Positions 1 to 11,902 of a stretch of DNA of 64,000 nt are shown piece by piece. Below the pieces are notes generated by a model. The model was given only the letters and a program-made list of their open reading frames with translations. It was not told the DNA's origin and did not search any database. Every line of letters begins with the position of its first letter. Position 1 is the first letter of the stretch. A program made the translations under genes and the position numbers. Source of the DNA: Loxodes magnus (taxonomy: Eukaryota; Ciliophora; Karyorelictea; Loxodida; Loxodidae); the NCBI GenBank assembly GCA_946699065.1, contig CAMPDV010000023.1, positions 930,001 through 994,000 of the forward strand. Direction: 5' to 3'.

Positions 1-152
1 GCCTCCATGCTTTTATTTTACTGTACTGAATTTATTATTTTTTCCATTAGTCCTAAAGTAAAAATTTACTAGATACGTTATTTTCAAGAATACTCTAAAC
101 GGTTTACTTTTCTTTATTTGTTTTTTCTATTTCTTGCTACCTTTTTTAGAGT

Positions 153-2153
153 TCACTTTCTTGTTTCTTTACTTTACTCAGTTCCTATTGTAATCGCTTT
201 ACTTCTGACTAAATATTAAATTATTACCTGTTACTTATCAGCTACTTAAACAAGTTCTTTTATTTTTTCATCTGCATTGAGCATTGAAAGAGGCATAGAT
301 AAATCACCTATCATTATATTATCTTCCTAATAGGGTAGATATCTTTTTTCTCGTGGAGATAGATTTTAAGGTACTATTGTGAAATCTTTAGGCAAAGGTA
401 CATTATTGGAAATCATGACTTATTCAAGATGTTCGCAGTATGCTGCTTTAATCTCTAATTAATCTTCGGTTTCTTTGTGAATTTTATCATATGCATCTAG
501 TTCTTCTTGAAGTTAAATAATTGTTTCATCTCTTTCATTAAGTCTTGCTGTAAGAGCTATCATAATATCACGCTATTTCAATAAAAGTTATTTATATCTA
601 TCAACTTAAGCTTTATCTTCTTCTATATTTTACCTTTCTCTTTCCAAATCTTATAACTTTTTTTCATATTCCTACCTAATTTTTTGCTGCTTTTACTCAA
701 GAGCTGTTCTAAACTAAGGAGTATCTTCTATTTTGACTCCTCCTTTTAGAACTTAGGAAGACATCATTTTAATTTTTTCTTCTAGTTTTTTCTTTTCTTC
801 TTTTTCCTTCATAAACTCTCTTGATCTTGATTCAAGGGCTACAATTGCTGCTTCTTTATCCTCTTCAGCTCTTCTTTTTTCTTCTTCTAATTGCATTAGC
901 TACTATATATCTACTACATGCTAAGCTTTCTAACTCAATTGTTCACGTAATTTCTTTAGTTCTATTTCATAGCGACGTAAAAGCGCCTTAGAGTCAACAT
1001 CTTCGTTAATTCTTGGTTAATTTCTTATATTTTTAGCTCTGTTTGCGAATTTTAAAGTAGAAAGGGACTCGGCAAATGAAGTATGTGCAGGTGATATCAT
1101 AGCCATAAATGTAGTTTTGCAGTTTCCACCTAAAGAATCTTCAAGAATTCTGGTAAGTTTAGAATCTCTATAGGGAATGTGAGCTCTGGGTTTTTAAGAA
1201 GTAAGTGCCGCAATAACATTTCCCAAAGCAGATAATGATTAATTTATTTTTTTTGTCTCTTCTAATCTTTTTCCAGTAGAACCAGAAATTCTTACTCTTT
1301 CGCTTCCTGCAAGATCTACAAGATTTAGTTTACCCATTCTAATACTACCTCCAGTTTCCTCACCATCAATAATGTTTTGAACCATATGCTCTAAAACAAT
1401 TATAAAGACAGCATGAGATCTAGAACTTATATCATTCATTTTTGTGCAAGCTGTTGCTCTATCTTATGCTCCTTTATGCATAAGCGAATAAATATCACTT
1501 GGAGATCTTACAGCCCATTCAGAAAGACCCTCAACAAAAACTCCTCTTTTTTTATCTTCCCTAATTGTAAGTGAAGTTCTTTCAGCTTTTAATAAATCAG
1601 AAATGTTTTCATTATATATTTAAAGATAAGAAGCTCTTACCATAAAAGTTGTATTAGGATCTATACAATTTTCAATATACAAAAATATATCTTCCATTGA
1701 TCTTGGAATTATTCCTCGTTGAGGATCTCCTGCTGTGTATTTAAAACCTTCCATTGTATAAGTTTTGCCAGTTCCTGTTTGGCCATAAGCAAGTATTGTA
1801 GCATTATATCCTTCTAGCACTGACTGAACACTTCCTTTAGCTGTACACTCATATACATGCTGCTAACTAGCATCTTAGTCATAAACATAATCAAAGGTGA
1901 ATTAATGAATAGTGTAAATGCAAGGATTTTCTTACATATCTCTCGCTCTATCCAGTTCCGTAGTTTCAGCACCAAGATATTCAATAATTTACACAACTTT
2001 TTCACTTTCATCTACCTGAGTAATAGCTTAGAAAGCATTATATTCATCATGTTCTCGAGGTAAAGGAGGCCTAATTCTAATTACTACTTTAAAATTTTCT
2101 ACTTATTACTCAAGTATCCCTTAATTTCTAGGAGAATAATACCCTCTTTCCAT
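153..2153 (-). CDS. Kinesin-family motor protein
   Basis: Microtubule motor ATPase with an N-terminal motor domain. The frame reads 666 codons without a shift if TAA/TAG are Gln. Visible in order: core strand [11 protein letters not shown] near residue 22, P-loop GQTGTGKT near 127, switch I NDISSRSH near 240, switch II DLAGSE near 280, then [17 protein letters not shown]. From about residue 375 to the end it is a charged coiled coil (runs of E, K, R, Q), so it probably dimerises. The start is the ATG closest to the motor; the TGA at 153-155 is taken as the stop, but TGA can be Trp so the tail might be longer. Subfamily is not certain; the motor looks like N-terminal, ungrouped or kinesin-2-like. 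No introns are needed. Confidence 0.93.
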
Positions 2154-3014
2154 TAATAAATTATTGAAAAAAAGCTTTTAAATATTTTCTTATTTCAATT
2201 TATACTAAGCACTCCTTTACTTTATCCTCATTCTTACTCTCCTTCTTACAATCCTGCTTACACTCCTACCTCATATCTTTACTCTACTACTTAGCATTTT
2301 TATATTAGCGTCTGCTTTTCTTACTATTATATCATTCGTATTCTCATATGGATATTAATAAGCCAATCTTAAAGGAGAAATGGGTAGAAATAGCATATTG
2401 ATGAGATGAAATAATAAAGGAAATAAGAATTAAATGAATTTGATTAAATAGAATAAAGGCATTGTTTTATAATATAATATGCTAGCATTTCAAGATACTA
2501 ATGATATAATCATGCTTATATATCTTATTATACCCTTTTCATGTCTGCTTTATATTTACTAACTTCTAACATTTATATCAGAGTGGTGAGCAGTTTGCTA
2601 GTCAATTATTAAAAGTATCTTTATTAAATTTAAGTAGATGCTTTAGTTTGTTGTATCTCAATTAATTATTATTAATTAAGCTAGACTATTTAAGTTCATT
2701 TTTGGATTGCTTTATATTTTATGAGGTTATAGCAGGTTTTAAACATCTAAGGTTCTTCAGTTTCTTCTAACTTCTTAAATTTAAGAATATAATTCTTTAA
2801 CAAAGAGTACTATACATAATTAAAGTGGTTAATAAGCATAAATAAGATTAGATATTAATATTGTGGAATGTATAATGCTAAAGAGATATAATAAGTTTAT
2901 TGATGCAAGTGCTTTTAAAGGAAATATATTTACGATATTTATTAATAAGATATCAGATTTTTTTAATCATAGAAATGATTTTACTTAGTGACTAAAAGCT
3001 AAATATTACTAAAT
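2154..3014. other. Intergenic spacer
   Basis: AT-rich sequence between the divergent kinesin and RING-finger genes. It should hold both promoters, but no motif could be singled out and no coding frame was recognised. Confidence 0.6.
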
Positions 3015-3956
3015 ATGGGAAATCAAAATACCTAAAATATGCCTAGACCGAGAAAGCCTAACTATTCTTAGACACATATGAATCGTAAGATTTTAAATGA
3101 ATTAATATCTTAAAATACGAACTATGAATATGATGCTTAAGAGCTATAAAATCTTCCTTTTGATGTAGATTTTGCATAATAGTGAAGAATAATTGAAAAT
3201 CCTCCAGTTTAAGTTAATAAAGGAGCACTTACAACAAATTCAGTAAACATAAAGAAAGATTCTATTAAATTAGTGAAAAGCAAGCAGCCTGTTAAAGAAT
3301 ATTCATTAGTTTTTCAATTTGACAGCTTGTATGACTGTACAATCAATATCTATATATAATGCGAAGAGGCAATTGATTTAAATTAATTCTACTATACCAA
3401 ATAGTAATTTCTATTACTTTAGCTTTTGATGTGGAAATCGAAAACCTCAAAGCTTTAATTTCAAAAAAGGAAATAATATCAAATTTCCTTCATCACTCTT
3501 TACTTTGAATTTTGATGAAATAAATTTACATGAAATGACTTAGATAGATCAAGAAAACATGCAATATCCTTTAGTCATAGAGATTGTAAATTTTAAATTT
3601 AGAGACAAAATGCAGAAAAGGAAATTGCTCATACTCAAATAACATATTGTGTACTTGAAGAGAAAAATGAACAGAACGTACAAGTAATTGTAGTTCAATA
3701 AAAAATAATAATTAATGATAAATCTTACTAAGTTTTTGATTTGTATGGAACACCTATGAATAACAATGAAAGCGAGTAGAATTAGGATAAATTATGCATA
3801 ATTTGTATGTCTCAAAATAAAGATACTGTTTGCATTCCTTGTCGTCACATGTGTCTTTGCTCTATTTGTGCTGGTATTTTAAAGTCTTAGAGAAACATAA
3901 AATGCCCAATTTGTAGGAAATAGTGCGACAGTTTTTTACAATATATTAATTAATGA
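3015..3956 (+). CDS. MGRN1/RNF157-like RING-finger E3 ubiquitin ligase
   Basis: Ubiquitin-protein ligase of the mahogunin (MGRN1/RNF157, plant LOG2) type, 301 residues after removal of two introns. The C-terminal RING is C3HC4: CIICMSQNKDTVCIPCRHMC, then CSIC and CPIC. The upstream domain carries family-like strands such as SLVFQFDSLYDCTINIYIQC. Intron 1 is 3404-3422 (19 nt, gtaatttctattactttag) and intron 2 is 3586-3602 (17 nt, gtaaattttaaatttag). Both are needed to keep the frame, and both restore family-like sequence (YFWCGNRKPQSFNFKKG across intron 1). The protein starts MGNQ, so N-myristoylation is plausible, as known for this family. Stop is TGA 3954-3956, just after a TAA read as Gln. 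The next gene begins 12 bp later. Confidence 0.9.
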
Positions 3957-3968
3957 TTTAATATAAAA

Positions 3969-5246
3969 ATGGAATACATTTTCTTAACTTCTGCTATTTT
4001 AGCGGCTCTTTTATCTTGGTGCATTGGTGCTCAAGATGTTTCAAATGCTCTAGGAACTTCTGTTGGATCTAAAGCAGTGACAATTTGCTAAGCTGTGGTG
4101 ATCGGAGCTATTTTTGAATTTTTAGGCTCTCTTTTGGGAGGAAAGGTAATATCAACAATAACATCACAACTAATAGAATAAGATGTTTTTTTAAACGAAG
4201 ACGTTAAAGAATATATGATTATAATGACGTGCACACTTATTGGAAGCTTTGTTTGAGTTTTATACAGCACTATTATGTCATATCCAATTTCAACGACACA
4301 TAGTTTAATTGGTTCTATGATGGGGGCTTCGTTTGCTTCAAAAGTAAGCTTTAATATATAGGGATTAAATTCCATTCACTGGCCTACTTTTAGCAAAATT
4401 TCAATAGGTTGAATTATATCGCCTATTTTAGGAGCATTCTTTAGTTATATTATTTACTTTTCTATTGTGAAATTCATATTACTAAGAAAATAATCAGTTT
4501 CAAGGCTTAAAAGTACAATTGCTTTGTACTATGCAGTTACTCTAGGATTGCTAAATGAATTTATATGTTTGAACATTGAATATTTTTAAAGCAAAACAGA
4601 TAATTATACGCTTGCAACAATAAGCTTTGCTATAGCTGTTTTTACGTATTTGATATTAACATTGTTCCCTACTATTGCTTAATAACTTAACATTTTGAAG
4701 ATATAAATAGACAAAGAAGCTGCTCAAGACTATACTCCAGAAAATGAATTTAAATCATTAATGGTACTCACAGCTTGTGTAGTAGCTTTAGCTCATGGTT
4801 CTAATGATGTTTCAAATTCAATAGGTCCTTTTGCTGGAATATTATATAGCTACTAAAGCAACGAAATTCCTACGAGAAATTTAACAGCTCCGCTATGACT
4901 CTTATCACTAGGAGGTTTTGGAATTGTAGTTGGTTTAGCAACTTATGGCTATAAAGTGATGTATACAGTTGGAGAAGGTATTACTAAGTTAGACTTTTCA
5001 AAAGGATTTTCTGCTTAAATAGCTACTGCTTTTACTGTTCTATTTGCTACAACTTTGGGATTAACAGTTTCAACTACACATATAATAATAGGATCTATTA
5101 CAGGTGTTGCAATGGTAGAAAAAAGTCCAATCAATAAAAAATTATTAAGAAAAATTGCTATAACATGGGTAGTTACTTTCCCTGCTGCTGCCATAGTTAG
5201 TTGCATTTCTTATTATCTGTTTATAGGCATATTGAACAATTTTTGA
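3969..5246 (+). CDS. PiT-family (PHO-4/SLC20) phosphate transporter
   Basis: Sodium- or proton-coupled inorganic phosphate symporter of the plasma or organelle membrane, 425 residues, intronless. The two inverted signature halves of the family are present: [15 protein letters not shown] near residue 17 and [16 protein letters not shown] near 278, within many hydrophobic segments and with a central hydrophilic loop. The repeat STTHSLIGS / STTHIIIGS is also seen twice, as in other PiT proteins. TGA must be Trp at three places (for example SFVWVLYS and GWIISP), and TAA/TAG are Gln throughout. The gene ends NNF-TGA. It starts only 12 bp after the RING gene stop, so promoter and 3' end are extremely compressed or the two genes share a transcript. 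Confidence 0.95.
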
Positions 5247-5559
5247 TACTTTCAGTGAGTTTCTTTTATTAAAACAATCTTAATTTATAAAACTTACTGT
5301 TTAAGAAACTATTAAAACATTTGAAAAAGCAGATCAAAAGCTTTTAGAACCATATAGTAATAATAATATGATAACTAGCTTCTTAAATATTAGCTTAATT
5401 CAGTATAGCTTTTATTTTAAGCTAGTGATTTTCTTTTAGATTCTGATTTATTTAATATTTTATTAAATATTAAAGGGATATTCACGGAAGCTATATATTA
5501 TCGTTTTACAACTTAGTTATATTAGAACAATTTTCTGATTATTAATAAAATAAATTTGT

Positions 5560-6249
5560 TCATTATTAAATTCTTTTTATTTCCACGTTGAGTAGAGTCA
5601 CTTTCGTATTAAAAAACGATCCATTTACATCTCCATATAGATCTCCATCTGTAAATTCCTTAATCTAATCAAAAGCAATTCCTAAATCTAAATTATCTAA
5701 ACTAAAGCTTAATGATCCAATCTTTGTATTTATTATCATAATCAATTACGATTTTTTAGAAGGCCAAAGATTTGCACTATATGTATTTCCTCATCCACTG
5801 CTATTATGTCTTAATTCACGTCATTTGACATGTCAAGCTCAACTATAGTTAAAAGCTGAAAAATTAGTTTTAAACTAGTTTCAGCAAGCTTTAGATACTC
5901 CAATCTTAATGTCTCAATTATAAGATTGAAAGGTAAATTTATAAATTCTATTTATTTTAAGCTTTGGCATTAATAAAATTCCTCTATATTTATCTTTATA
6001 AGTTAGTCTTGCTGTTTTGCCATATTTTGAAATATTCCAATCTTTATTAGCCTTTTAAGTATTTCATACAAAATTAAGGAAACAAAGATTTGGAAATGCT
6101 TCATATTTCAAGACTAGCAGAGGTATCGCAGCAAATAATGAAGCAGTTTAGTTTTATTTCTTCACTTTACATTATTTTCTCATTCATAATACTCTTATTA
6201 TCTAGTACTCTTTGTCTATTTATTTATCTTAATCTTTCCTTATTTCCAT
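5560..6249 (-). CDS. SPRY/B30.2-like domain protein
   Basis: A protein of up to 229 residues, most of which resembles a SPRY (B30.2) beta-sandwich interaction domain. Recognisable elements are WGNTYSANLWPS, then IMIINTKIGSLSFSLDN (the strand LsFslNG of SPRY), LGIAF and the terminal DGDLYGDVNGSFF. It probably binds protein partners; no catalytic role is implied. TGA codes Trp several times (for example in SYNWDIKIG). The start is uncertain: ATG 6247-6249 is the first in the open frame, but an in-frame TGA just before a second ATG near 6190 could mean a shorter protein. Stop is TGA 5560-5562 after two TAA codons. It runs convergently towards the phosphate transporter with a 313-bp gap in which nothing was recognised. 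Confidence 0.7.
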
Positions 6250-6567
6250 TTTGTGATTTTTATCTAATTAAAATTTTAAGAACCATAATAAAGGGAATTA
6301 AATAACTGCTATAAAAAGTAAAATGAATATATTCAGACTAATTAATATCTTTCATATGATAGTGATTATTAAGTTTATTTAAAAGAAGTTTAACTATTAG
6401 CCTAAATTGTGCTCTTTAACCTAACACTTTTTAGTTTGTTGTATTTAAAAGTAGAAGTATGTAATATCTTATAAATTATTATATTTAAAATAAATACTTT
6501 ATTAAATTATATCATTTAGTTGCTTACTATCATAAAGCATTATTATTTATAAATAATTTAATTTAAT

Positions 6568-7138
6568 AAAATTCCTATTTAATCGTTATTGCTTTCTATT
6601 CCCTTTTATCAGATCTAAATTTTGCTTGATACTTCATATATTATATCATTACTAAAGTAACTTAGAAAATTAGAAGAAAGATCTAAATAAAATACTTTAT
6701 CATATACTACAAATAAATGCTTATGTTATGCTTTTAACTCTTTGCCATATAAATCAAGAAATCTTCAGTTTTATTACTTAAAGGCAAAGGAAAAGTAATT
6801 TTTTCTAAAATTAAAAATAGTAAATTATAATAAAAATTTATAAATAGCTCATTTAAATTATGCAGCTGAAGAAATTAAGACTCATCCAATTTATAGAGAT
6901 ACAGCTGATTAATTATTCACTATTATTAATAAAAGTATAAAAAGCAGAATTAGATGATTTAATATTAGTTAGAATATTAAAGATATATTAATTATACTTT
7001 AAGAATATTAGAATTCTAGCTAGATTGATATACCTTTTAAAATAATGCTTATAACTTGTTTCTATGATATTGATTACTTCTACAATTATGTTTTAAGTTT
7101 AAAGATTTAAGCATAATTAGATTAAGAGATAGTTTTGA
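6568..7138 (+). CDS. Unidentified protein-coding region (5' end not found)
   Basis: A plus-strand frame, open when TAA/TAG are Gln, with natural-looking composition: it includes YAAEEIKTHPIYRDTADQLF and DIPFKIMLITCFYDIDYFYN. I do not recognise a family. A 22-nt GT..AG intron at 7090-7111 would lead to a tandem TGATGA stop at 7136. No ATG lies at the beginning of the frame, so an upstream exon joined by a small intron is likely. It converges on the sugar transporter, whose stop is about 58 bp further on. It could be a chance frame, hence the moderate score. Confidence 0.4.
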
Positions 7139-7195
7139 TGATGTATGTCTTAGTAAAAATTACTTTAAAATGTATGATTTTAAAATATACAAAGT

Positions 7196-8879
7196 TCAGA
7201 GAAGAAAGCAAAAGAAGGCTCCTATTGCACTGCAAATTCCTGCTGATGCTAGTCCCCAAATGTTATCATCTATTTCTTAAAAAACAAGGAAAAAAGCAGG
7301 AATTATGCTCCACATGAAAATCTGAGAAAGTAGCAAACTTAATTAGCATGCGCGAAAAAAAACACCTTCTTTATATAAAGCCTATGGGATATGTAGTTGA
7401 TCGCTTCTCTCTAATATTAAATTTTTATTTTCTGCATTTCCAGGACAATTTTTTGCTTAGTGACAGACATAATCGTGTTTGCATTACGTGATTAATTTAA
7501 GTTCTAATTATTCAGCAATTTCTTCTGGCAATGAATTAACAGTTGCAAAGGAAAAGCCACATAAAGGTAAAATAATAAAAACTGAACTAAATTCATCTAC
7601 TCTTAAAGTACTTAGCAAAGCAAAAGCAGAAATGATATGACTAATTCCTAATAATTATGCTTCTGTATATTTCTTTTTAAGCCAATGCATAGACATTTAT
7701 ATAATTGTGCAGATCATTGCTGTTCCTAATAAAGCAAAGGCACCCCATGAAACTCCAATTTCAAAAATTCTTCTTCTTAAACTAGTTTTACTATCTTCTG
7801 GAACTCCATTTAGTATCGAAATGCCTACCCAGCTTGTTGCATATACTTCAATCATTATATAGCTGGATACACAGAAAAAGTAGGATACAAGTAGGATTTT
7901 TACTTCTAAAGGAAAGAATTTAATTTTATCAATTTCTGGAAAAAACATAGTCACTTTATCATATTTCTATAAAGCTCCTTTATATTCTTTAAAGTCCTAC
8001 TAATTCATTTAATCAACTGCTTCTTATTCTATCTTTATGTTTATTTCTTTACGCTATTACTCACTTTCAATTTGATCAAAGCTTTTGCTCATCTTCAACT
8101 GTACAGCTTATTCACTTCAGGTAAATGTATAATTGCTGGCTAATTTAATTTAAGGAATGATAAAAAGGAAGACAAAAATAGAGAGAACTATTCCAACAAA
8201 ATAACAAAATGCCATGTTATCCTGGAATAGTTGCAAGCCAATATTTATTCCTAGAGCAGGTAAAGAAGCTAAAGCAAATCCTACTATTTTTCCAGAATGG
8301 ATTCAAGAAAGAGCAATCTTCTATGAGTTTTACTTACTTTCGTCAATGGTGTATGTTTCTAGAAAATTCTGCATTGTTTCGTAGAGAATTTCATGAGCTA
8401 CATCCATTAAAATAAAGCCAAAAAGGCCAAAAAACATAGTAGTTTTTCTAATTTAATGAATGTTATAGCTAATATCGTTTCGATGATACCATTCACCGAA
8501 ATTTTCAGCATAGCATAGCATCAGCATACCTTAGATTGATGTAAAAGTCATTATAAGAATCAGCATTCTTTACTTAGTAAAGTTATTTGCAAAGTATTTA
8601 AGTGTAGGATTAGCTAATAGCAAAATTAAAACTGGTAGGAGCCACACCATCGAATCTAATAAATCAGGAGTCTCAATTTTTATAAAGAAAGGAGTAATGA
8701 ATGAAATTTCAAGAGAATAAGCTATATATTATAAAGTTACCAAACTCTATAACAAATAATACTGAAGCTATGAGATTTACTTTTTCTTGAGACAAATAAA
8801 ACTGCTTTTTACGTATACTTTAGCTTGAATTTCCATTCTGGACACTATTATCATCCTAAGGTACAATATTTCTGTCCAT
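7196..8879 (-). CDS. SLC45-like MFS sugar/proton symporter
   Basis: A 554-residue major facilitator with about 12 membrane segments, best matching the SLC45/sucrose-transporter group, which imports disaccharides with protons. Family-like landmarks: EFAYSLEISFITPFF in the first helix (compare EFCYALETAYVTP in SLC45), a long charged cytoplasmic loop at about residues 250-310, WVGISILNGVPEDS at the start of the second half, GFSFATVNSLPEE in the tenth helix region, then CPGNA and IPQAL. One 19-nt intron (8722-8740, minus-strand gtaactttataatatatag) is required to join helix 1 to the rest. TGA codes Trp in LSWIHSGK and FTWSEQ. Stop is TGA 7196-7198. The exact sugar cannot be read from the sequence. 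Confidence 0.87.
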
Positions 8880-9290
8880 TAAAATAATATTTAAATCCTA
8901 AGTTAAAGGAATTTTCTCTTTTAACAAAATGTGATATATTAAAGCTTCATCAAAAGATAAATAAAAATATTACAAATGACGCTTTTTAAAATAGTTAGAT
9001 TTCTTTTATTTGGTAGGGATTAAATTCTTTGTTACTTCTCTTCTTAAAAAAGATTTCCTTAAGCAAGCTCTAAATATATTATCAATATATATAATTAAGC
9101 AATCAAACCAACTTTTTTTATAATTATAATATCATATTATTAGCTTTACTTAGAAGTGAACTTAGCAAATATTTATTATTAATGTAAATATTAATTGATG
9201 CAAGGTTGTCTAAAATCTATTAAGACGGTCAGATATTTAAGGCTTAATTAAATTAAATAAAGAATCAATTTTAAATTTTCTTTTAGATAA
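8880..9290. other. Intergenic spacer between divergent genes
   Basis: AT-rich promoter region for the divergent SLC45-like and cysteine-repeat genes. No recognisable element. Confidence 0.5.
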
Positions 9291-11390
9291 ATGAAAATTC
9301 TATAGATAGTAGTGTTTTGTTCTCTGTTGGTTACTCTTTTTGCTATTAAGGGGGAGGCAAAGGAGTAAAAAAAACCAAAACGAGTTCCATATTCTGAAAA
9401 AAAGAATAAATGTGCCTCTTTTCGTTGTAAAGGAATTCATAGAGATCAAATACTAGCAAGAGATATGTGTATACACTAATGTGTGCATGAGTAATGCTAT
9501 AAAGATGTTTACCATGAAATATCTTTATCGGATATTACAAGCAGAAAAGAAGAACTTATTCTTTCTGACAAACTCAGAAAAGATTTCTTACTTTGCTATG
9601 AAGGAGAATTCATCCAAAAAAACTATCACGAACTTAGAAGTTAATGTAGCTAGTGGAACTGCAAGAATATTGAAAAAAATGATATCGTTTAACGAGAAAT
9701 ATGTATTTACCTTTGCGTTTCTCCATCCTGCTACTACTAAATTTATGATGATCTTGATTCAGTTTAAAATTGGGACATATTAAATTAAGAACTTGAAATG
9801 GAAAGAAGAAAGTTTCTTTTTAAGGACTGTGTTGATGCGGCTATTCCTAAAAAGAAGTCGTTACAAAAAAAGCCTTATAATGAAATAAGAGCAGAATGCG
9901 TGCAAAAGAAATGTGGAGATATGTATGATGATAATTCCCTAGCTAAAGACGTATGTATTCATAAGTGTATTGATGTAGAATGTTATTATGAATCTTATTA
10001 CGAACTCTAGGGATAAGATATGTCCAAGTTGTCCAATACTTTAGTAAACAAAGAAAAAGAATAAAGAAAGAAGCTCTTTATTGAATGCTACGAATAGGAT
10101 ACATTAAAAATGGCTAAATACACTTCAAAAAGATCTTATTGTAGTGACAATTTTTGTAAAGAAATCGATAAATTTGATAAATGGGCTCGTGACTTGTGCC
10201 TTCATAAATGTGTTAGTGAAACTTGCTTTAGCGATATTTATGGAAAAGAAGAAGATTGGAATTAATTATTTACTGATGATTACGAGCAAATGAAAGTTTA
10301 AGAAGAACTAAAATAAAAATTTATTGACTGCTTCTAAGGAACAGAACAGTTGGAAAAGAGAAAATATAGTGCTTTATTATCCAAATGCATTCAGACTTAG
10401 TGCTTGAATTATAAATTCAGTCACGAATTTCAGAAAATCTAATCAGAAGAAGATACTACATCTTTCGAAGATAAATTCGAGAAAGAAAGTTGCATTCATA
10501 AATGTGTTTCCAGAGTTTGTTGAGATGAAATTTATATTCCTATAGATTTCAAAAAAGAAGAAAAGTAATCAAATGAAGAAAGATTTATTAGATAAAAATG
10601 GAGAAAGCATAAAATGACATAATGTATAGGTAAAAGAGAAATTCAAGAAAAAAGAAAAAATTATGACGAATTAAGAAATTAGTGCTCTATGTAAACTTGT
10701 GCATCAGTGAATAAATAAGATAGATTAAATAGAGATCTTTGTTTACACAAATGCATCAATGAGAAATGTTTCAAAATCGTTTATAAAGAATTTGTTCCGC
10801 ATGAAAACTTGGCCTAACGTGAAATATAAGTAAAAAATTTTAGACATAGTTTCGTTAAATGTGTTGAAGAAGAATCTGGGATTAAAAAATATTATCCAAA
10901 TATGAGAGCATATTGTGCTAAAAACTTTTGTACTTTTGTAAAAGCTGAAGGCGATTAAATTAAAACCGAAATGTGCATTCATAAATGCGTTAGTTAGGCT
11001 TGCTACTAATAAGTTTATTAGCCATTGATAATAGAAAATAGTGACGATTATATTCATCAATAATTTAACAGTGAAAAAGAAAAAGATCTTTTTATAGACT
11101 AATATAAATGGTAGTTTGTATAGTGCTACTAGTAATTATAGCTATTAAAAAGCTCTTCTATACTTCATGGAGAAGGAAGCACAGAAGATGAAGCATTAAA
11201 AAGCATAAAAATCGAGGAAGAGACAGATAGCTAAAAATAATCAGAATAAGTACAAAAACAAAATGAAATCGAGGAATTTTAAACTCAGGAAGAGATCGAA
11301 AGTCCTTAAATTCAAGAAGAATTTACATAGCATGAAGAAACAAGAGAAAGAACTGAAGAAACGGAGTATACTACTAAAGATGATCTCTGA
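9291..11390 (+). CDS. Secreted protein with seven six-cysteine repeats
   Basis: A 699-residue, intronless, probably secreted or surface protein. It begins with a clear signal peptide (MKILQIVVFCSLLVTLFA). Seven tandem units of about 90 residues follow. Each has C-x4-C, a variable stretch, then C-[IL]-x2-C-[VI]-x3-C-[YFW] (for example CIHKCVSETCF) and a later F-x2-C, giving six cysteines that could form three disulfides per unit. The core D-x-C-[IL]-H-K-C-[VI] is the most constant part. The last about 110 residues are acidic and Q/E-rich without cysteines. I could not name the family; short plant and animal secreted proteins with a similar C..C...CY core exist, so a known DUF is possible. Repeats are well diverged, so this is not a recent amplification. 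Confidence 0.88.
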
Positions 11391-11902
11391 CTTAATTTAA
11401 ATATATAAATTAAATGTAATTGCTCATTTAAAATAGTAATAAACCCTTTGCTTGCGCCAGCAGCGGTTTTTATTAGAATTAACTTTTAAATAAATTAAAA
11501 ATAGTAATTTTAATTAATATGATACATACAAGAATACCTCTAAAAATATTTCTATTAAATCACTTATTAATCTAATATCATTTTAACTATTTCCACAAGA
11601 TTAGTCAACATTTATTATTGGAATTATTTTAAGAACTTAGAAGCTTAACCAATATTAAAATTTAAAACATTACTCTTTCAAATATATTTAATTTCAATGC
11701 ATTTATTTTAGTTTCAATAAGAGTCATCTAAAAATATAATTAAGGGATTAAATTAATATGGTAATTTGGTATTAAGATTAAAGAATTTTACTAGAAGTAA
11801 AAGTTATCAAAACTTAATTTTATTACAAAATTATTATTTGAACAGTAATAAAAAATTATGAGCTATTTTATGCTAGAATAGCATTAAAAATTAGGTTAAA
11901 AG
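11391..11902. other. AT-rich convergent intergenic region
   Basis: Lies between two convergent genes. No coding frame or structured element recognised. Confidence 0.5.

Noticed and set aside
7135..7317. Plus-strand ORF of 60 codons
   Set aside because: Antisense of the last helix of the SLC45-like transporter, whose minus frame is conserved and ends at TGA 7196.
9481..9783. Plus-strand ORF of 100 codons
   Set aside because: Out-of-frame shadow of the seven-repeat cysteine protein, which explains it completely.
10743..11060. Minus-strand ORF of 105 codons
   Set aside because: Antisense of the same cysteine-repeat gene; hydrophobicity comes from Lys/Asn codons read backwards.
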